Shown here: positions 4,487 to 12,664 of the stretch, one piece after another | Layout of the letters: each line of letters begins with the position of its first letter | How positions within the stretch are numbered: position 1 is the stretch's first letter | From: Campylobacteraceae bacterium | Lineage (GTDB): Bacteria > Campylobacterota > Campylobacteria > Campylobacterales > Sulfurovaceae | Direction: 5' to 3' | Assembly: GCA_027022775.1 (NCBI GenBank) | Contig: JALVXO010000059.1 | Location: forward strand, 1-14,398 | Length of the DNA stretch: 14,398 nt | Notes under the pieces: model-generated | The model's input: only the letters and a program-made list of their open reading frames with translations | Told to the model about the DNA's origin: nothing | The model's database searches: none | Position numbers and translations under genes: made by a program

Positions 4487-5809
4487 ATGAATATTATAAT
4501 AGCAGGCGCAGGCCAGGTTGGTTTTAACTTGGCAAAAACATTAAGCAGAGATAATGATGTTATTGTTATCGACCAAAACCAGCAGGCTCTTGCAGCTATT
4601 GCAGAAACTCTCGATATACTCCCGATTAATGGCGATATTAAAAACCCTTTGATATATGAAAACATTTTAGAAAAAGAGATAGATTTCTTCTTGGCTGTAA
4701 CAAACAGCGATGAGGCAAATTTAATATCTATAATTGTCGCTCAAGACAGATTGGAAGTTAAAAAAAGTATTTTAAGATTAAAAAACAGATATTTCGGCAA
4801 CAGTTCTCTTAAACGGAAATTCGGCATAGACAGTGCGGTTTTTGCAATTGATATAACTTCTAAAACAATCAGCAATCTTTTAAAATATCCAAAAGCAAAC
4901 AATGTTAAACAGTTTGAATATACCGACAAAGAGTTAATAAGCATTAAAGTTACAAAAATAAACGGTCCTGTAGAAGTTTTTCCAAAAGGGTATGAAATTG
5001 TAGGAATAGAGAGAAACAGAGAGTTTATTATTCCTGCAAAAAACAGAATAATAGAACCTGGCGATTTAATCTATTTATTCGGGGATAAAATAGAGATACA
5101 CCACTTTTGCAAAGAGTATGCCAGCGATTACACCAGCGATAATCAAAATATTGTGATTTTCAGCGCTGATGAAATGGGAATTGCAATTGCAAAAGAGTTA
5201 TTAAAAGAAGAAAAAGATATCAAAATAGTTGATAATGATATAAATAAGTGCAAAATAGCAAATGAAAGGCTGGAAGGCAAAGTTACCATTTTAAACAGTA
5301 AATACAGCACCATTCATCTTTATGATGATGAGGGATTAAAACATGCCGATATTGCAATAGCCGCTACAAAAAATGATGAATATAACATTATTAAATGCCT
5401 CGAAGCAAAAGAGAGGGGAATTAAAAAAGTTATAGCAATAAATAACGATTTAGAATATTACTCTTTAATGCACTCACTTGGAATTGTGGTTGTAAGAGGC
5501 CCAAAAATTGCTACAGTAAACGCTATTTTAGAAAATATAAATTCCGATGATGCAGTAATTAAAAAGATATTCTGCGGAGGAAAAGGGCAGATATATATGC
5601 GCAAAGTTTATGAAAACTCTTCACTGATTGGAATTCATGTAAAAGTTTTAAAATACAGGGACAACCTTTTAACCTTTGTTATAAGAGACGGGCAGATAAT
5701 TCATTGCGACGATGCCATGATTTGTGAAGAGGGTGATGTAATTGCGGTTTTTTGCAATGAAGAGAATGAAGAAGAGGCAAAAAACTGGATTTATAATTTA
5801 GGACAGTAG
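4487..5809 (+). CDS. trkA: Trk system potassium uptake regulatory subunit TrkA
   Basis: Peripheral membrane subunit that gates the TrkH potassium channel by binding nucleotides. The 440 residues match the usual length of two tandem RCK_N-RCK_C units: RCK_N at about 1-125, RCK_C at 140-210, RCK_N at 219-335 and RCK_C at 355-440. The first NAD site is intact: GAGQVG at 7-12 and an acidic Asp29 at the end of strand 2. The second is degenerate, with SADEMG (226-231) in place of GxGxxG, though Asp249 remains. An open frame extends six codons up to a TTG at 4469, but that start lies upstream of the -10 box (4475-4480), so the ATG at 4487 is right. The start looks leaderless. The trkH ATG follows the stop with no gap, and an AGGA inside the last codons serves as its ribosome-binding site. 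Confidence 0.95.
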   Translation: MNIIIAGAGQVGFNLAKTLSRDNDVIVIDQNQQALAAIAETLDILPINGDIKNPLIYENILEKEIDFFLAVTNSDEANLISIIVAQDRLEVKKSILRLKNRYFGNSSLKRKFGIDSAVFAIDITSKTISNLLKYPKANNVKQFEYTDKELISIKVTKINGPVEVFPKGYEIVGIERNREFIIPAKNRIIEPGDLIYLFGDKIEIHHFCKEYASDYTSDNQNIVIFSADEMGIAIAKELLKEEKDIKIVDNDINKCKIANERLEGKVTILNSKYSTIHLYDDEGLKHADIAIAATKNDEYNIIKCLEAKERGIKKVIAINNDLEYYSLMHSLGIVVVRGPKIATVNAILENINSDDAVIKKIFCGGKGQIYMRKVYENSSLIGIHVKVLKYRDNLLTFVIRDGQIIHCDDAMICEEGDVIAVFCNEENEEEAKNWIYNLGQ

Positions 5810-7249
5810 ATGTCGTACAAAAGCATTTTAAAACTATTTAGCCTAATTGGCTCAACTATCGGTTTTTTTCTCTTTTTGGATTTTTTTGTAGCAGTAATAT
5901 ATAATGAAAAAATTTTAAATTTTTCTATTTTTTTAATTCTCTTTTTCTTAATTAACTTTTTAATCTGGTTTTTTTTAAGAGAGCATAAATTAAAACTGGG
6001 AATTAAAGAGAGCATTCTCTCTGTCAACCTGCTTTGGATTATGCTTGGCGTTGTTGGGGCATTTCCGCTTTGGCTTTATACCAAAGTTTCATTTGCCTCC
6101 GCTTTTTTTGAAGCTATAAGCGGCTTTACAACAACCGGCGCGACTGTTTATACCGATATAGAATCTTTGCCGCATTTTATACTGTTTCACCGCTCTATAA
6201 TGCATTGGCTCGGCGGTATGGGGATAATTGTGCTGGGTGTGGGGCTTTTGTATTTTATTAACCCCACAGGAAGCTTAAGTCTTTTTAAGGCGGAATCTAC
6301 AGGTGTAAAACTGGAAAAACTGACTCCTAAAATTAGAGACAATGCCCTTGTTTTATGGGGTGCTTATGTAGGTTTGACGGTTTTAGACCTCTTGTTGCTT
6401 AAATTTTTTGGAATGAATTGGTTTGATGCTATAAACCACGCATTTTCTACAATTTCCACTGGCGGTTTTTCCACTAAAAACTCCTCTTTGGGATTTTATA
6501 ACAATTACGGAATTTTTTGGGTGACTACTGTGTTTATGGTGCTCTCAGGAGTTAACTTTTTAGCTTATGTAAGACTTTTTTACCGTGACAGCAGCGGTTT
6601 TAAAACGGAAGAGTTTAAATGGTATATAATTATCTTTTTAGTTCTCTCTACTGTTTTAACTTTTGTCCACTCTCTAAACGGAACAGATATAGACAGTTCG
6701 GCAACCCATTCGTTTTTTACAATCGCATCTATTATGACAACAACCGGTTTTGCCACCACCGATTACTCTTTATGGAGCCATATAGCTGTGGGGCTTATTT
6801 TTACCGCTATGTTAATTGGAGGAAACACCGGCTCTACCGCAGGCGGAATAAAAATAATACGCTATTTGATTATTTTTAAAACCCTTTTTGGAGAGTTAAA
6901 AAGAATAGTGCACCCCAATGCGCATATTTACATTTTTGTTGATGGCAAAAAGCTGGCAAACAGTGTTTTAACTTCAACTTTTGGTTTCTTTTTTATATAT
7001 GTAATGACAAATGTAATGCTTGCTCTTTATATTTATGCGCGCGGTTATGATGCAATGACTTCTGTAACTGCCGCACTGGCGCTTATTGGCAATATTGGGC
7101 CCGGATTTGGAGAGGTAGGGCCGGCAAACAATTTTGCCAATTTCAGCGATATAGATAAAATTATATTTTCTTTAGGCATGATTATAGGGCGTTTGGAGTT
7201 TTATACCGTATTTGTGGTATTAACCAGAGAATTTTGGAAAAAGTTTTAA
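5810..7249 (+). CDS. trkH: Trk system potassium uptake protein TrkH
   Basis: Inner-membrane potassium channel subunit of 479 residues, the usual TrkH length. Four pore loops can be seen with their selectivity-filter glycines: TTTG at 107-110, STGG at 216-219, TTTG at 310-313 and GNIG at 427-430. Between them lie the paired membrane helices of the MPM-repeat fold, including the Gly-rich IGGNTGSTAGGIK segment (336-348) that forms the gating loop region of the third repeat. It pairs with TrkA, encoded directly upstream. The ATG touches the trkA TAG with no spacer, and AGGA lies six bases before it. Confidence 0.96.
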   Translation: MSYKSILKLFSLIGSTIGFFLFLDFFVAVIYNEKILNFSIFLILFFLINFLIWFFLREHKLKLGIKESILSVNLLWIMLGVVGAFPLWLYTKVSFASAFFEAISGFTTTGATVYTDIESLPHFILFHRSIMHWLGGMGIIVLGVGLLYFINPTGSLSLFKAESTGVKLEKLTPKIRDNALVLWGAYVGLTVLDLLLLKFFGMNWFDAINHAFSTISTGGFSTKNSSLGFYNNYGIFWVTTVFMVLSGVNFLAYVRLFYRDSSGFKTEEFKWYIIIFLVLSTVLTFVHSLNGTDIDSSATHSFFTIASIMTTTGFATTDYSLWSHIAVGLIFTAMLIGGNTGSTAGGIKIIRYLIIFKTLFGELKRIVHPNAHIYIFVDGKKLANSVLTSTFGFFFIYVMTNVMLALYIYARGYDAMTSVTAALALIGNIGPGFGEVGPANNFANFSDIDKIIFSLGMIIGRLEFYTVFVVLTREFWKKF

Positions 7250-7260
7250 GAGGCTGGCTA

Positions 7261-8172
7261 GTGAGGGCTGTTTTTGTATTTTTATTGACAATTCCGCTGT
7301 TTGCTATTAATATCACACCTAAAAATTACAGCGGCAAAATTGTTTTTTTAAAACAAGAGATTTTAAATTTTAATTTCGGCTGCTGCGCTTTTAGTGAAAT
7401 TTCCGATTTGGTTTACGATAAAAAAGGGTCTATACTTTATATGGTAAGCGATGAAGGCATTCTTTACAGCTTTAAAGCCTATTTTACACCGCAAAGCTAC
7501 TCTTTAAAGCCGCTAAATGCTTATATTTTAAAAAACAGAAAAGGCAAAAAGTTAAAAGGTTCAAAAAGCGACAGCGAAGGGCTGGCATTAAGCAGCAGCG
7601 GCAGGCTTTATATAAGTTTTGAAGGCAGACACCCAAAAATTGCTGAATTTAGCAAAAAAGGGGTAAAAATAAAAACTCTCCCTTTGCCAAAAATCTTAAA
7701 AAAAGCAAAAGTGCGCTCTAAAAACAAAGGGTTTGAAGCACTCGCTTACCACAGCAGATACGGGCTTTTGACCGCTTTAGAATTCCCTAAAAAAGGGGAT
7801 AAAAAAAGAGACCAGACAATTTACAGCTTAAGCGGCAATATGTGGCATTTAAAAATGGAACCGGTCAAAAACAGCGCAATTGTTGAAATAGAGGTAATGG
7901 ATGACGGCAATTTGCTTATTTTAGAGCGCGCATATAACGGAATTTTTGGGAAATTTGAGATAAATTTAGTAAAATTCTATATTCAAGGGTGCAAAAGCGG
8001 CACTTATTGCAAAAAAGAGCTTCTTTTAAAAATAGACAGCGCCAAAGGGTGGCAGGTTGAAAATTTTGAAGGGCTGGCAAGAGTAGGCAAAAACCGCTAT
8101 CTTATGGTAAGCGATGACAACGGCTCGCTTTTTGCATCTACGCTATTAATTTATTTTAAGGTAAAAGAGTGA
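7261..8172 (+). CDS. Exported esterase-like phytase family protein
   Basis: A 303-residue protein with an N-terminal signal peptide (MRAVFVFLLTIPLFA, cleavage near residue 15), so it is probably periplasmic. The rest resembles the phytase-like beta-propeller domain: ISDLVYD near 47-53, VSDEG at 62-66, SDSEGLAL at 103-110, FEALAYH at 158-164, LILERAY at 219-225 and FEGLARV with VSDDN at 269-287. The acidic residues in these blocks could bind calcium and phosphate. Substrate is unknown; phosphoester cleavage is only suggested by the family. The frame is open from a TTG at 7234 inside trkH, but AAGAGG lies seven bases before the GTG at 7261, and that start puts the signal peptide at the N-terminus. 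Its end overlaps the waaC GTG by four bases, linking it to the LOS genes. Confidence 0.8.
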   Translation: MRAVFVFLLTIPLFAINITPKNYSGKIVFLKQEILNFNFGCCAFSEISDLVYDKKGSILYMVSDEGILYSFKAYFTPQSYSLKPLNAYILKNRKGKKLKGSKSDSEGLALSSSGRLYISFEGRHPKIAEFSKKGVKIKTLPLPKILKKAKVRSKNKGFEALAYHSRYGLLTALEFPKKGDKKRDQTIYSLSGNMWHLKMEPVKNSAIVEIEVMDDGNLLILERAYNGIFGKFEINLVKFYIQGCKSGTYCKKELLLKIDSAKGWQVENFEGLARVGKNRYLMVSDDNGSLFASTLLIYFKVKE

Positions 8173-9164
8173 AAGTAGCAGTGGTAAAGCTTTCTGCAAT
8201 GGGTGATATTGTTCACGCAATGGTTGCTTTGCAATTTATTAAGCAAAAATATCCAAATATTCAAATAGACTGGGTTGTAGAAAAAGCTTTTGCAGAGATT
8301 TTGCAAAACAACCCGCATATAGATCATATTTTAACTGTTGAACTTAAAGCAATTAAAAAGAATAAATTAGCAATTTTTAAAGAGATAAAACGGGTAAAAG
8401 AGTATGCAAAGGCAAATTACGATTTGGTAATTGATGCCCAAGGGCTTTTAAAGTCTGCAATTGTTGCAAAACTTCTTGGTAAAAAAATTGCGGGGTTTAA
8501 TAGAAATTCTATTCGCGAAAAGATTGCAAGTTGGTTTTACAATATCGGAGTAGATATCGATTATGCGGCAAATACGATAGACAGAAACGCTAAAGTTTTG
8601 GGCGAACCGTTAGGGGTAGAGATTACTCCGCAAATGATACTTAACAAAAAGCCTTTTTTGTTTTTTAAAGAGAGTGAAATTTATAAAAGTTACTTAAGTT
8701 CCGATAAAAAAAATGTAATTTTTGTAATAGGCTCTACTTGGGAGTCGCGCAACTATCCAAAAGAGAAGTTTGCAGCACTGGCTGATATGTTGCAAGAGAA
8801 TGTTTTGATTGTTTGGGGGAATGACGAGGAGCGAGCAAAAGCAGAGTGGATAGCTAAAAATAGCACTTTTGCAACAGTAATGCCAAAGTTAAATTTAAAT
8901 GAGTTAAAAGCATTTATTGCCAATGCAGATTTGGTAATCGGCAACGATACTGGACCTACCCATATGGCTTGGGGGCTTAATATTCCATCGATTACAATTT
9001 TTGGTCCTACGCCAGTAAGCAGAGTTTACCAGACGCCTATAAACAGAGTGGTTAAATCTGCCTCTAAAGTAAATCCGTATAAGCTGAATAAACAAGATTT
9101 TTCTATTAGAGAGATAGAAGCAGAAAAAATTGCCGCTATGGCAAATGAACTGTTAGGAAAATAG
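8169..9164 (+). CDS. waaC: Lipopolysaccharide heptosyltransferase I
   Basis: GT9 glycosyltransferase that adds the first L-glycero-D-manno-heptose to Kdo of the LPS/LOS inner core, on the cytoplasmic face of the inner membrane. It is 331 residues with the family opening KLSAMGDIVHAMVAL; Asp13 matches the catalytic Asp of E. coli WaaC. The C-terminal nucleotide-sugar site GNDTGPTHMAWGL (Asp260, His265) and IFGPTP are present, and DLVIDAQGLLKSA ends the acceptor domain. The GTG start overlaps the previous stop as GTGA, with AAGG about seven bases before it. WaaF, ADP-heptosyltransferase II, is the main alternative, but the MGD start block and length fit WaaC better. Confidence 0.9.
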   Translation: MKVAVVKLSAMGDIVHAMVALQFIKQKYPNIQIDWVVEKAFAEILQNNPHIDHILTVELKAIKKNKLAIFKEIKRVKEYAKANYDLVIDAQGLLKSAIVAKLLGKKIAGFNRNSIREKIASWFYNIGVDIDYAANTIDRNAKVLGEPLGVEITPQMILNKKPFLFFKESEIYKSYLSSDKKNVIFVIGSTWESRNYPKEKFAALADMLQENVLIVWGNDEERAKAEWIAKNSTFATVMPKLNLNELKAFIANADLVIGNDTGPTHMAWGLNIPSITIFGPTPVSRVYQTPINRVVKSASKVNPYKLNKQDFSIREIEAEKIAAMANELLGK

Positions 9165-9785
9165 ATGGCAGACAAAACACTTTCAAATCCGCAAAACCGC
9201 AATAGAGCTTTAAAGATGCTTAAAGAGGTTATATCGGTTTTAGATGAGTATAAAATAGATTACTATCTAGATTTCGGCACTCTTTTAGGGGCTGTAAGAG
9301 AAAAGGGTTTTATTCCGTGGGATGATGATATAGATATCTCCTTGCTTAAACAGAGCGATTATAAAAAAATTCCTGCTGTTTTAAAAGAGATAAAAAAAAG
9401 GTTTAAATATAAAACAAGGCTTTATAAATTTGAAGATGCCATAAAACGGTGCAAAAATGAGTGTGATGAAGATATCTATTTTGCTAAAAAAGATGATTTT
9501 CAGGTAGCAAAAATTAAAAAGAAATCGTTTTTTGGAAAAGATTTAACAGTTTTGGATATTTTTTTTAAATATGAATACAGTTCGCATCTGCACTGGTATG
9601 CAGGCGGCTTGGTTAATAAAATAGATTCCAAATATCTCTCAGAAGGCTTAAAAAATGTTATGTTTTATGATTTAAATTGTAAAATACCAAAAGATTTTGC
9701 CGCTTACTTAAGTGCAATTTACGGCAATTGGCAAAAGCCGGACCAGAAGTGGGACAAATCTGACAATTTAACAGTTAAGAGATAA
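9165..9785 (+). CDS. LicD family phosphotransferase (first copy)
   Basis: LicD enzymes move a phospho-alcohol group (phosphocholine, or ribitol or glycerol phosphate in relatives) from a CDP-linked donor to a sugar. This 206-residue protein has the family core YYLDFGTLLGAVREKG (33-48) followed by PWDDDIDISL (51-60), with metal-binding aspartates D53, D55 and D57, and a later LDIFFKY with D131. The C-terminal KIPKDFAAYLSAIYGNW (173-189) is shared with the next gene. It has no membrane segment, so it should act on the cytoplasmic face. The ATG follows the waaC stop directly, with AGGA in the last waaC codons. CDP-glycerol made by the nearby TagD is the likely donor, but this is inference from context; no CDP-choline pathway gene is present here. 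Confidence 0.88.
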   Translation: MADKTLSNPQNRNRALKMLKEVISVLDEYKIDYYLDFGTLLGAVREKGFIPWDDDIDISLLKQSDYKKIPAVLKEIKKRFKYKTRLYKFEDAIKRCKNECDEDIYFAKKDDFQVAKIKKKSFFGKDLTVLDIFFKYEYSSHLHWYAGGLVNKIDSKYLSEGLKNVMFYDLNCKIPKDFAAYLSAIYGNWQKPDQKWDKSDNLTVKR

Positions 9786-9786
9786 A

Positions 9787-10467
9787 ATGGGAAAAAAGAA
9801 AGATAAAAAAAAGCTTTTTTACAACCCAAAAAATGTAAAAAAAGCTTTAAAAATGTTAAAGATTGTAACAGAGACTTTAGAGAGGCACAATATTGAATAT
9901 TACCTCGATTTTGGCACTCTGCTTGGAGCAGTCAGAGAAAAAGGTTTTATAAAATGGGACCACGATTTGGATATATCGCTGGTTAACCCTAAAGATTTTA
10001 ATAAAATTCCTAAAATTTTAAAAGAGTTGCGGCTTAAACATTTTTACAGAGGCTACATTTACAGTTTCGAGGAGAGTTTAAACAGAATTAAACAAGAAAG
10101 AATAAAAAACGGCGAAAATTTTAAAGAAATTCAAGTCGATTTTACCGATAAAAAAAACTTTCAGATAGCAAAAGTAAGAACAAATAAGTTTTTTATTTTC
10201 GGCAAAGGGCATATATGCCTGGATATATTTTTTAAATATAAAAAAGATGAAAAACTTTTCTGGATGGCTTACGGCAGTATTTACTCAACCCCTGCCAGAC
10301 CGCTCGAAGATGGTTTTAAAAAGATAAAACTTTACGGTCACAGTTTTAAAATACCAAAAAATTACAGTGAATATTTAAGCGATATTTACGGAGAGTGGCA
10401 AACCCCCAAAGAGGATTGGGAGCAAAAAGAGCATAAAGCGCTTGAATTGAATAATTTAGGAAATTAA
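9787..10467 (+). CDS. LicD family phosphotransferase (second copy)
   Basis: A tandem paralogue of the preceding gene, 226 residues with a longer basic N-terminus. It shares YYLDFGTLLGAVREKGFI (38-55), FQIAKV (125-130), CLDIFFKYK (144-152) and KIPKNYSEYLSDIYGEWQ (188-205). The aspartate cluster reads KWDHDLDIS (57-64), so the middle Asp of the first copy is His here while the D58, D60 and D62 positions are kept. An insert near residues 100-122 (QERIKNGENFKEIQVDF) is the main length difference. The two may add the same group to different acceptors, or different groups. One base separates it from the first copy, and its stop touches the tagD ATG with AGGA just upstream. Confidence 0.87.
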   Translation: MGKKKDKKKLFYNPKNVKKALKMLKIVTETLERHNIEYYLDFGTLLGAVREKGFIKWDHDLDISLVNPKDFNKIPKILKELRLKHFYRGYIYSFEESLNRIKQERIKNGENFKEIQVDFTDKKNFQIAKVRTNKFFIFGKGHICLDIFFKYKKDEKLFWMAYGSIYSTPARPLEDGFKKIKLYGHSFKIPKNYSEYLSDIYGEWQTPKEDWEQKEHKALELNNLGN

Positions 10468-10938
10468 ATGGCAAAAAAACGAGTAATAACTTACGGCACT
10501 TTTGATATGTTTCATATAGGACACCTGCGGCTTTTGCAAAGGCTAAAAAAGCTGGCTGATGATGTTGAGCTTACAGTAGCTGTTTCTACCGATGAGTTTA
10601 ATGAGTTAAAGGGCAAAAAGGTTATGATACCTTATGAGCAAAGGGCTGAAATTGTAGCAAATATAAAATGTGTCGACAGAGTAATTCCAGAGAAGAGCTG
10701 GGAGCAGAAAATTGAAGATATAAAACGGTATAATATAGATATTTTTGCCATTGGCGAAGATTGGAAAGGAAAATTTGATTACTTAAAAGAGTATTGCGAA
10801 GTTGTCTACCTGCCGCGCACAAAAGATATATCGACAACTAAATTAAAAAAATCGCTGGCAAACTTTTTATCTATTCCAAAAGAGGATTTGATAAAAGCGT
10901 TTGAAATTTTAGAAACCTTAAAAAAAGATTTGGAGTAA
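10468..10938 (+). CDS. tagD: Glycerol-3-phosphate cytidylyltransferase
   Basis: Makes CDP-glycerol from CTP and sn-glycerol 3-phosphate in the cytosol. It follows Bacillus TagD almost from end to end: GTFDMFHIGHL with the H16-x-x-H19 motif, AVSTDEFN (38-45), VIPEKSWEQK (72-81), GEDWKGKFDYL (96-106), EVVYLPRT (111-118) and ISTTKLK (121-127), which is the nucleotide-binding RT..ISTT block. A C-terminal tail of about 28 residues (129-156) goes beyond the roughly 129-residue Bacillus enzyme. The start is fixed by the first strand. Its place between the two licD genes and the exporter, with a CDP-glycerol glycerophosphotransferase at the right edge, suggests that it supplies CDP-glycerol to this cluster. 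Confidence 0.93.
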   Translation: MAKKRVITYGTFDMFHIGHLRLLQRLKKLADDVELTVAVSTDEFNELKGKKVMIPYEQRAEIVANIKCVDRVIPEKSWEQKIEDIKRYNIDIFAIGEDWKGKFDYLKEYCEVVYLPRTKDISTTKLKKSLANFLSIPKEDLIKAFEILETLKKDLE

Positions 10939-10939
10939 A

Positions 10940-12664
10940 ATGGATAAAAAAGATAAATGGCACGGGGTTAAGTTTCTTTGGCCATATTTAAAAAAATATA
11001 AATTCAGAGGTTTTATTATTGCATTTTCAATGGCAATGGTAGCTGCAAGCTCCGCTTTGAATGCTTATATGATGAAACCAATCTTAAATAATATATTTAT
11101 TAAAAAAGATGAACAGATGTTAACCCTTCTGCCGCTTTTGGTTATTCTGCTTTTTGTCGCGAGGGGGGTGTTTAGATTTTTAAGCAGTTATCTTGCAACT
11201 GCCATAGGGGTTGAAATTACAAACCGCCTTCGTTCTGAACTTTTTGAAAAAGCAATAAATGCAGAGTTTGAACAGATCCAGTCAAAAACAACCGGCGATA
11301 TAAATGCGCATGCTATTCAAACCCTTTTAAAACTGCGAAATATTATTGCGAAAACTATTCCAAGGTATATAATCAGTTTTGCAACAATTATTGCGCTTAT
11401 TGGTCTTATTTTGTATCTTAACTGGAAACTTTCGCTAATAGCGATAGCTTTTGCATCGGTTTTGGTTTTTCCTATTAAATATTTTGGCAAAAGAGTTAAA
11501 GGGCATGTTTTAAATGCCGAAAAAACGGTATCTAAACTTTCAGATTCTATAAATGAGACATTCACCCATATCGATTTGGTCAAAGTTTATAACAATGCCG
11601 AATATGAAAAAAAGAGATTTGACAATTTTTTGGATAAATATACAAAATATCAGTTAAAACTTTCCAAATATCAAGAGGCAACTTCGCCGGTTATGGAGCT
11701 TTTTGTTTCGCTGGCAATAGCATCGGTTGTATATTTTGGCGGTTATATGGTTATAAAAGAGGGAATGACAGTTGGAGATTTTTTTGCATTTGTAAGCGCT
11801 TTAATGATGCTGTATGCCCCAATAAAAATTGTAACTAAAAACTCTTTGGTTTTAAATATTTTAGACAGTTACATTAAACGGATAGAGACAATTTTAAACT
11901 GGAAGCAAGAGTCAAAAGCTTTAGAGAAACTGGAAGGCGAAATAGAGAGCATAGAGTTTAAAAATGTCTGTTTAAAAATAGGCAACAAAGAGATTTTAAA
12001 AAATATCAATTTTAAAATAGAGAAAAAAGAGACTTTGGCACTGGTTGGAAAAACAGGTGCGGGCAAAAGCTCTGTTTTGGCACTTATTTTCGGCTTTAGA
12101 AAACCAAGCAGCGGCACAGTGTTAATTAACGGCAAAGATATTACAAAATTAAATATCGATTCGGTCAGAGATAAAATTTCGTATGTAAACCAGGCTGCAG
12201 GAGCTTTTAATGCAAGTATAAAAGAGAATATAATTTACGGATTGCCTTACGATAAAAAGCGGTACGAAAATGCTATAAAAAAATCGGAGTGCGAATTTAT
12301 AGAGCATCTGCCGGGCAAAGATGAATATATAGTCGGAGAAAACGGTAAAAAACTATCTGGCGGACAGCGCCAAAGATTAGCGCTTGCACGCGCTATTTAC
12401 AAAGACGGCTCACTGTTTGTACTGGATGAAGCAACCTCTGCGCTTGATGCAAATACAGAAGAGATGATACAAGAGAGTATAAAAGATATTATGAAAAGCA
12501 AAACCACAATTGTTATTGCACACAGATTAAGCACTATACAAAATGCCGATACGGTTTTGGTTTTGAGCGGCGGAGAAATTATAGAAGCAGGAAGTTATAA
12601 AGAGGTATCTAAAACCGCAGCCTTTAAAGAGAATTTCGGCTTAAAGGGCGATATTGAAGATTAA
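10940..12664 (+). CDS. MsbA/PglK-type lipid-linked glycan ABC exporter
   Basis: Half-size ABC exporter of 574 residues in the inner membrane. Residues about 20-310 hold six predicted membrane helices (about 24-46, 61-82, 140-160, 163-183, 252-272, 278-297). The ATPase domain follows: Walker A GKTGAGKS (370-377), Q-loop Gln418, signature LSGGQ (472-476), Walker B LFVLDE ending in Glu497, and H-loop His528. It forms homodimers. The setting between LOS genes points to flipping of lipid A-core (MsbA) or of an undecaprenyl-linked glycan (PglK/WlaB); sequence alone does not decide. One base separates it from tagD, with GGAG before the ATG. Its end overlaps the next gene by 11 bases. Confidence 0.88.
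   Translation: MDKKDKWHGVKFLWPYLKKYKFRGFIIAFSMAMVAASSALNAYMMKPILNNIFIKKDEQMLTLLPLLVILLFVARGVFRFLSSYLATAIGVEITNRLRSELFEKAINAEFEQIQSKTTGDINAHAIQTLLKLRNIIAKTIPRYIISFATIIALIGLILYLNWKLSLIAIAFASVLVFPIKYFGKRVKGHVLNAEKTVSKLSDSINETFTHIDLVKVYNNAEYEKKRFDNFLDKYTKYQLKLSKYQEATSPVMELFVSLAIASVVYFGGYMVIKEGMTVGDFFAFVSALMMLYAPIKIVTKNSLVLNILDSYIKRIETILNWKQESKALEKLEGEIESIEFKNVCLKIGNKEILKNINFKIEKKETLALVGKTGAGKSSVLALIFGFRKPSSGTVLINGKDITKLNIDSVRDKISYVNQAAGAFNASIKENIIYGLPYDKKRYENAIKKSECEFIEHLPGKDEYIVGENGKKLSGGQRQRLALARAIYKDGSLFVLDEATSALDANTEEMIQESIKDIMKSKTTIVIAHRLSTIQNADTVLVLSGGEIIEAGSYKEVSKTAAFKENFGLKGDIED

Noticed and set aside
6619..6879. 86-codon plus-strand frame within trkH
   Set aside because: Out-of-frame shadow of trkH pore-loop codons with no own start signal.
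7234..7260. TTG start giving a 312-residue phytase-like protein
   Set aside because: The extra residues would put a polar tail before the signal peptide, and a proper AAGAGG site precedes the GTG at 7261.
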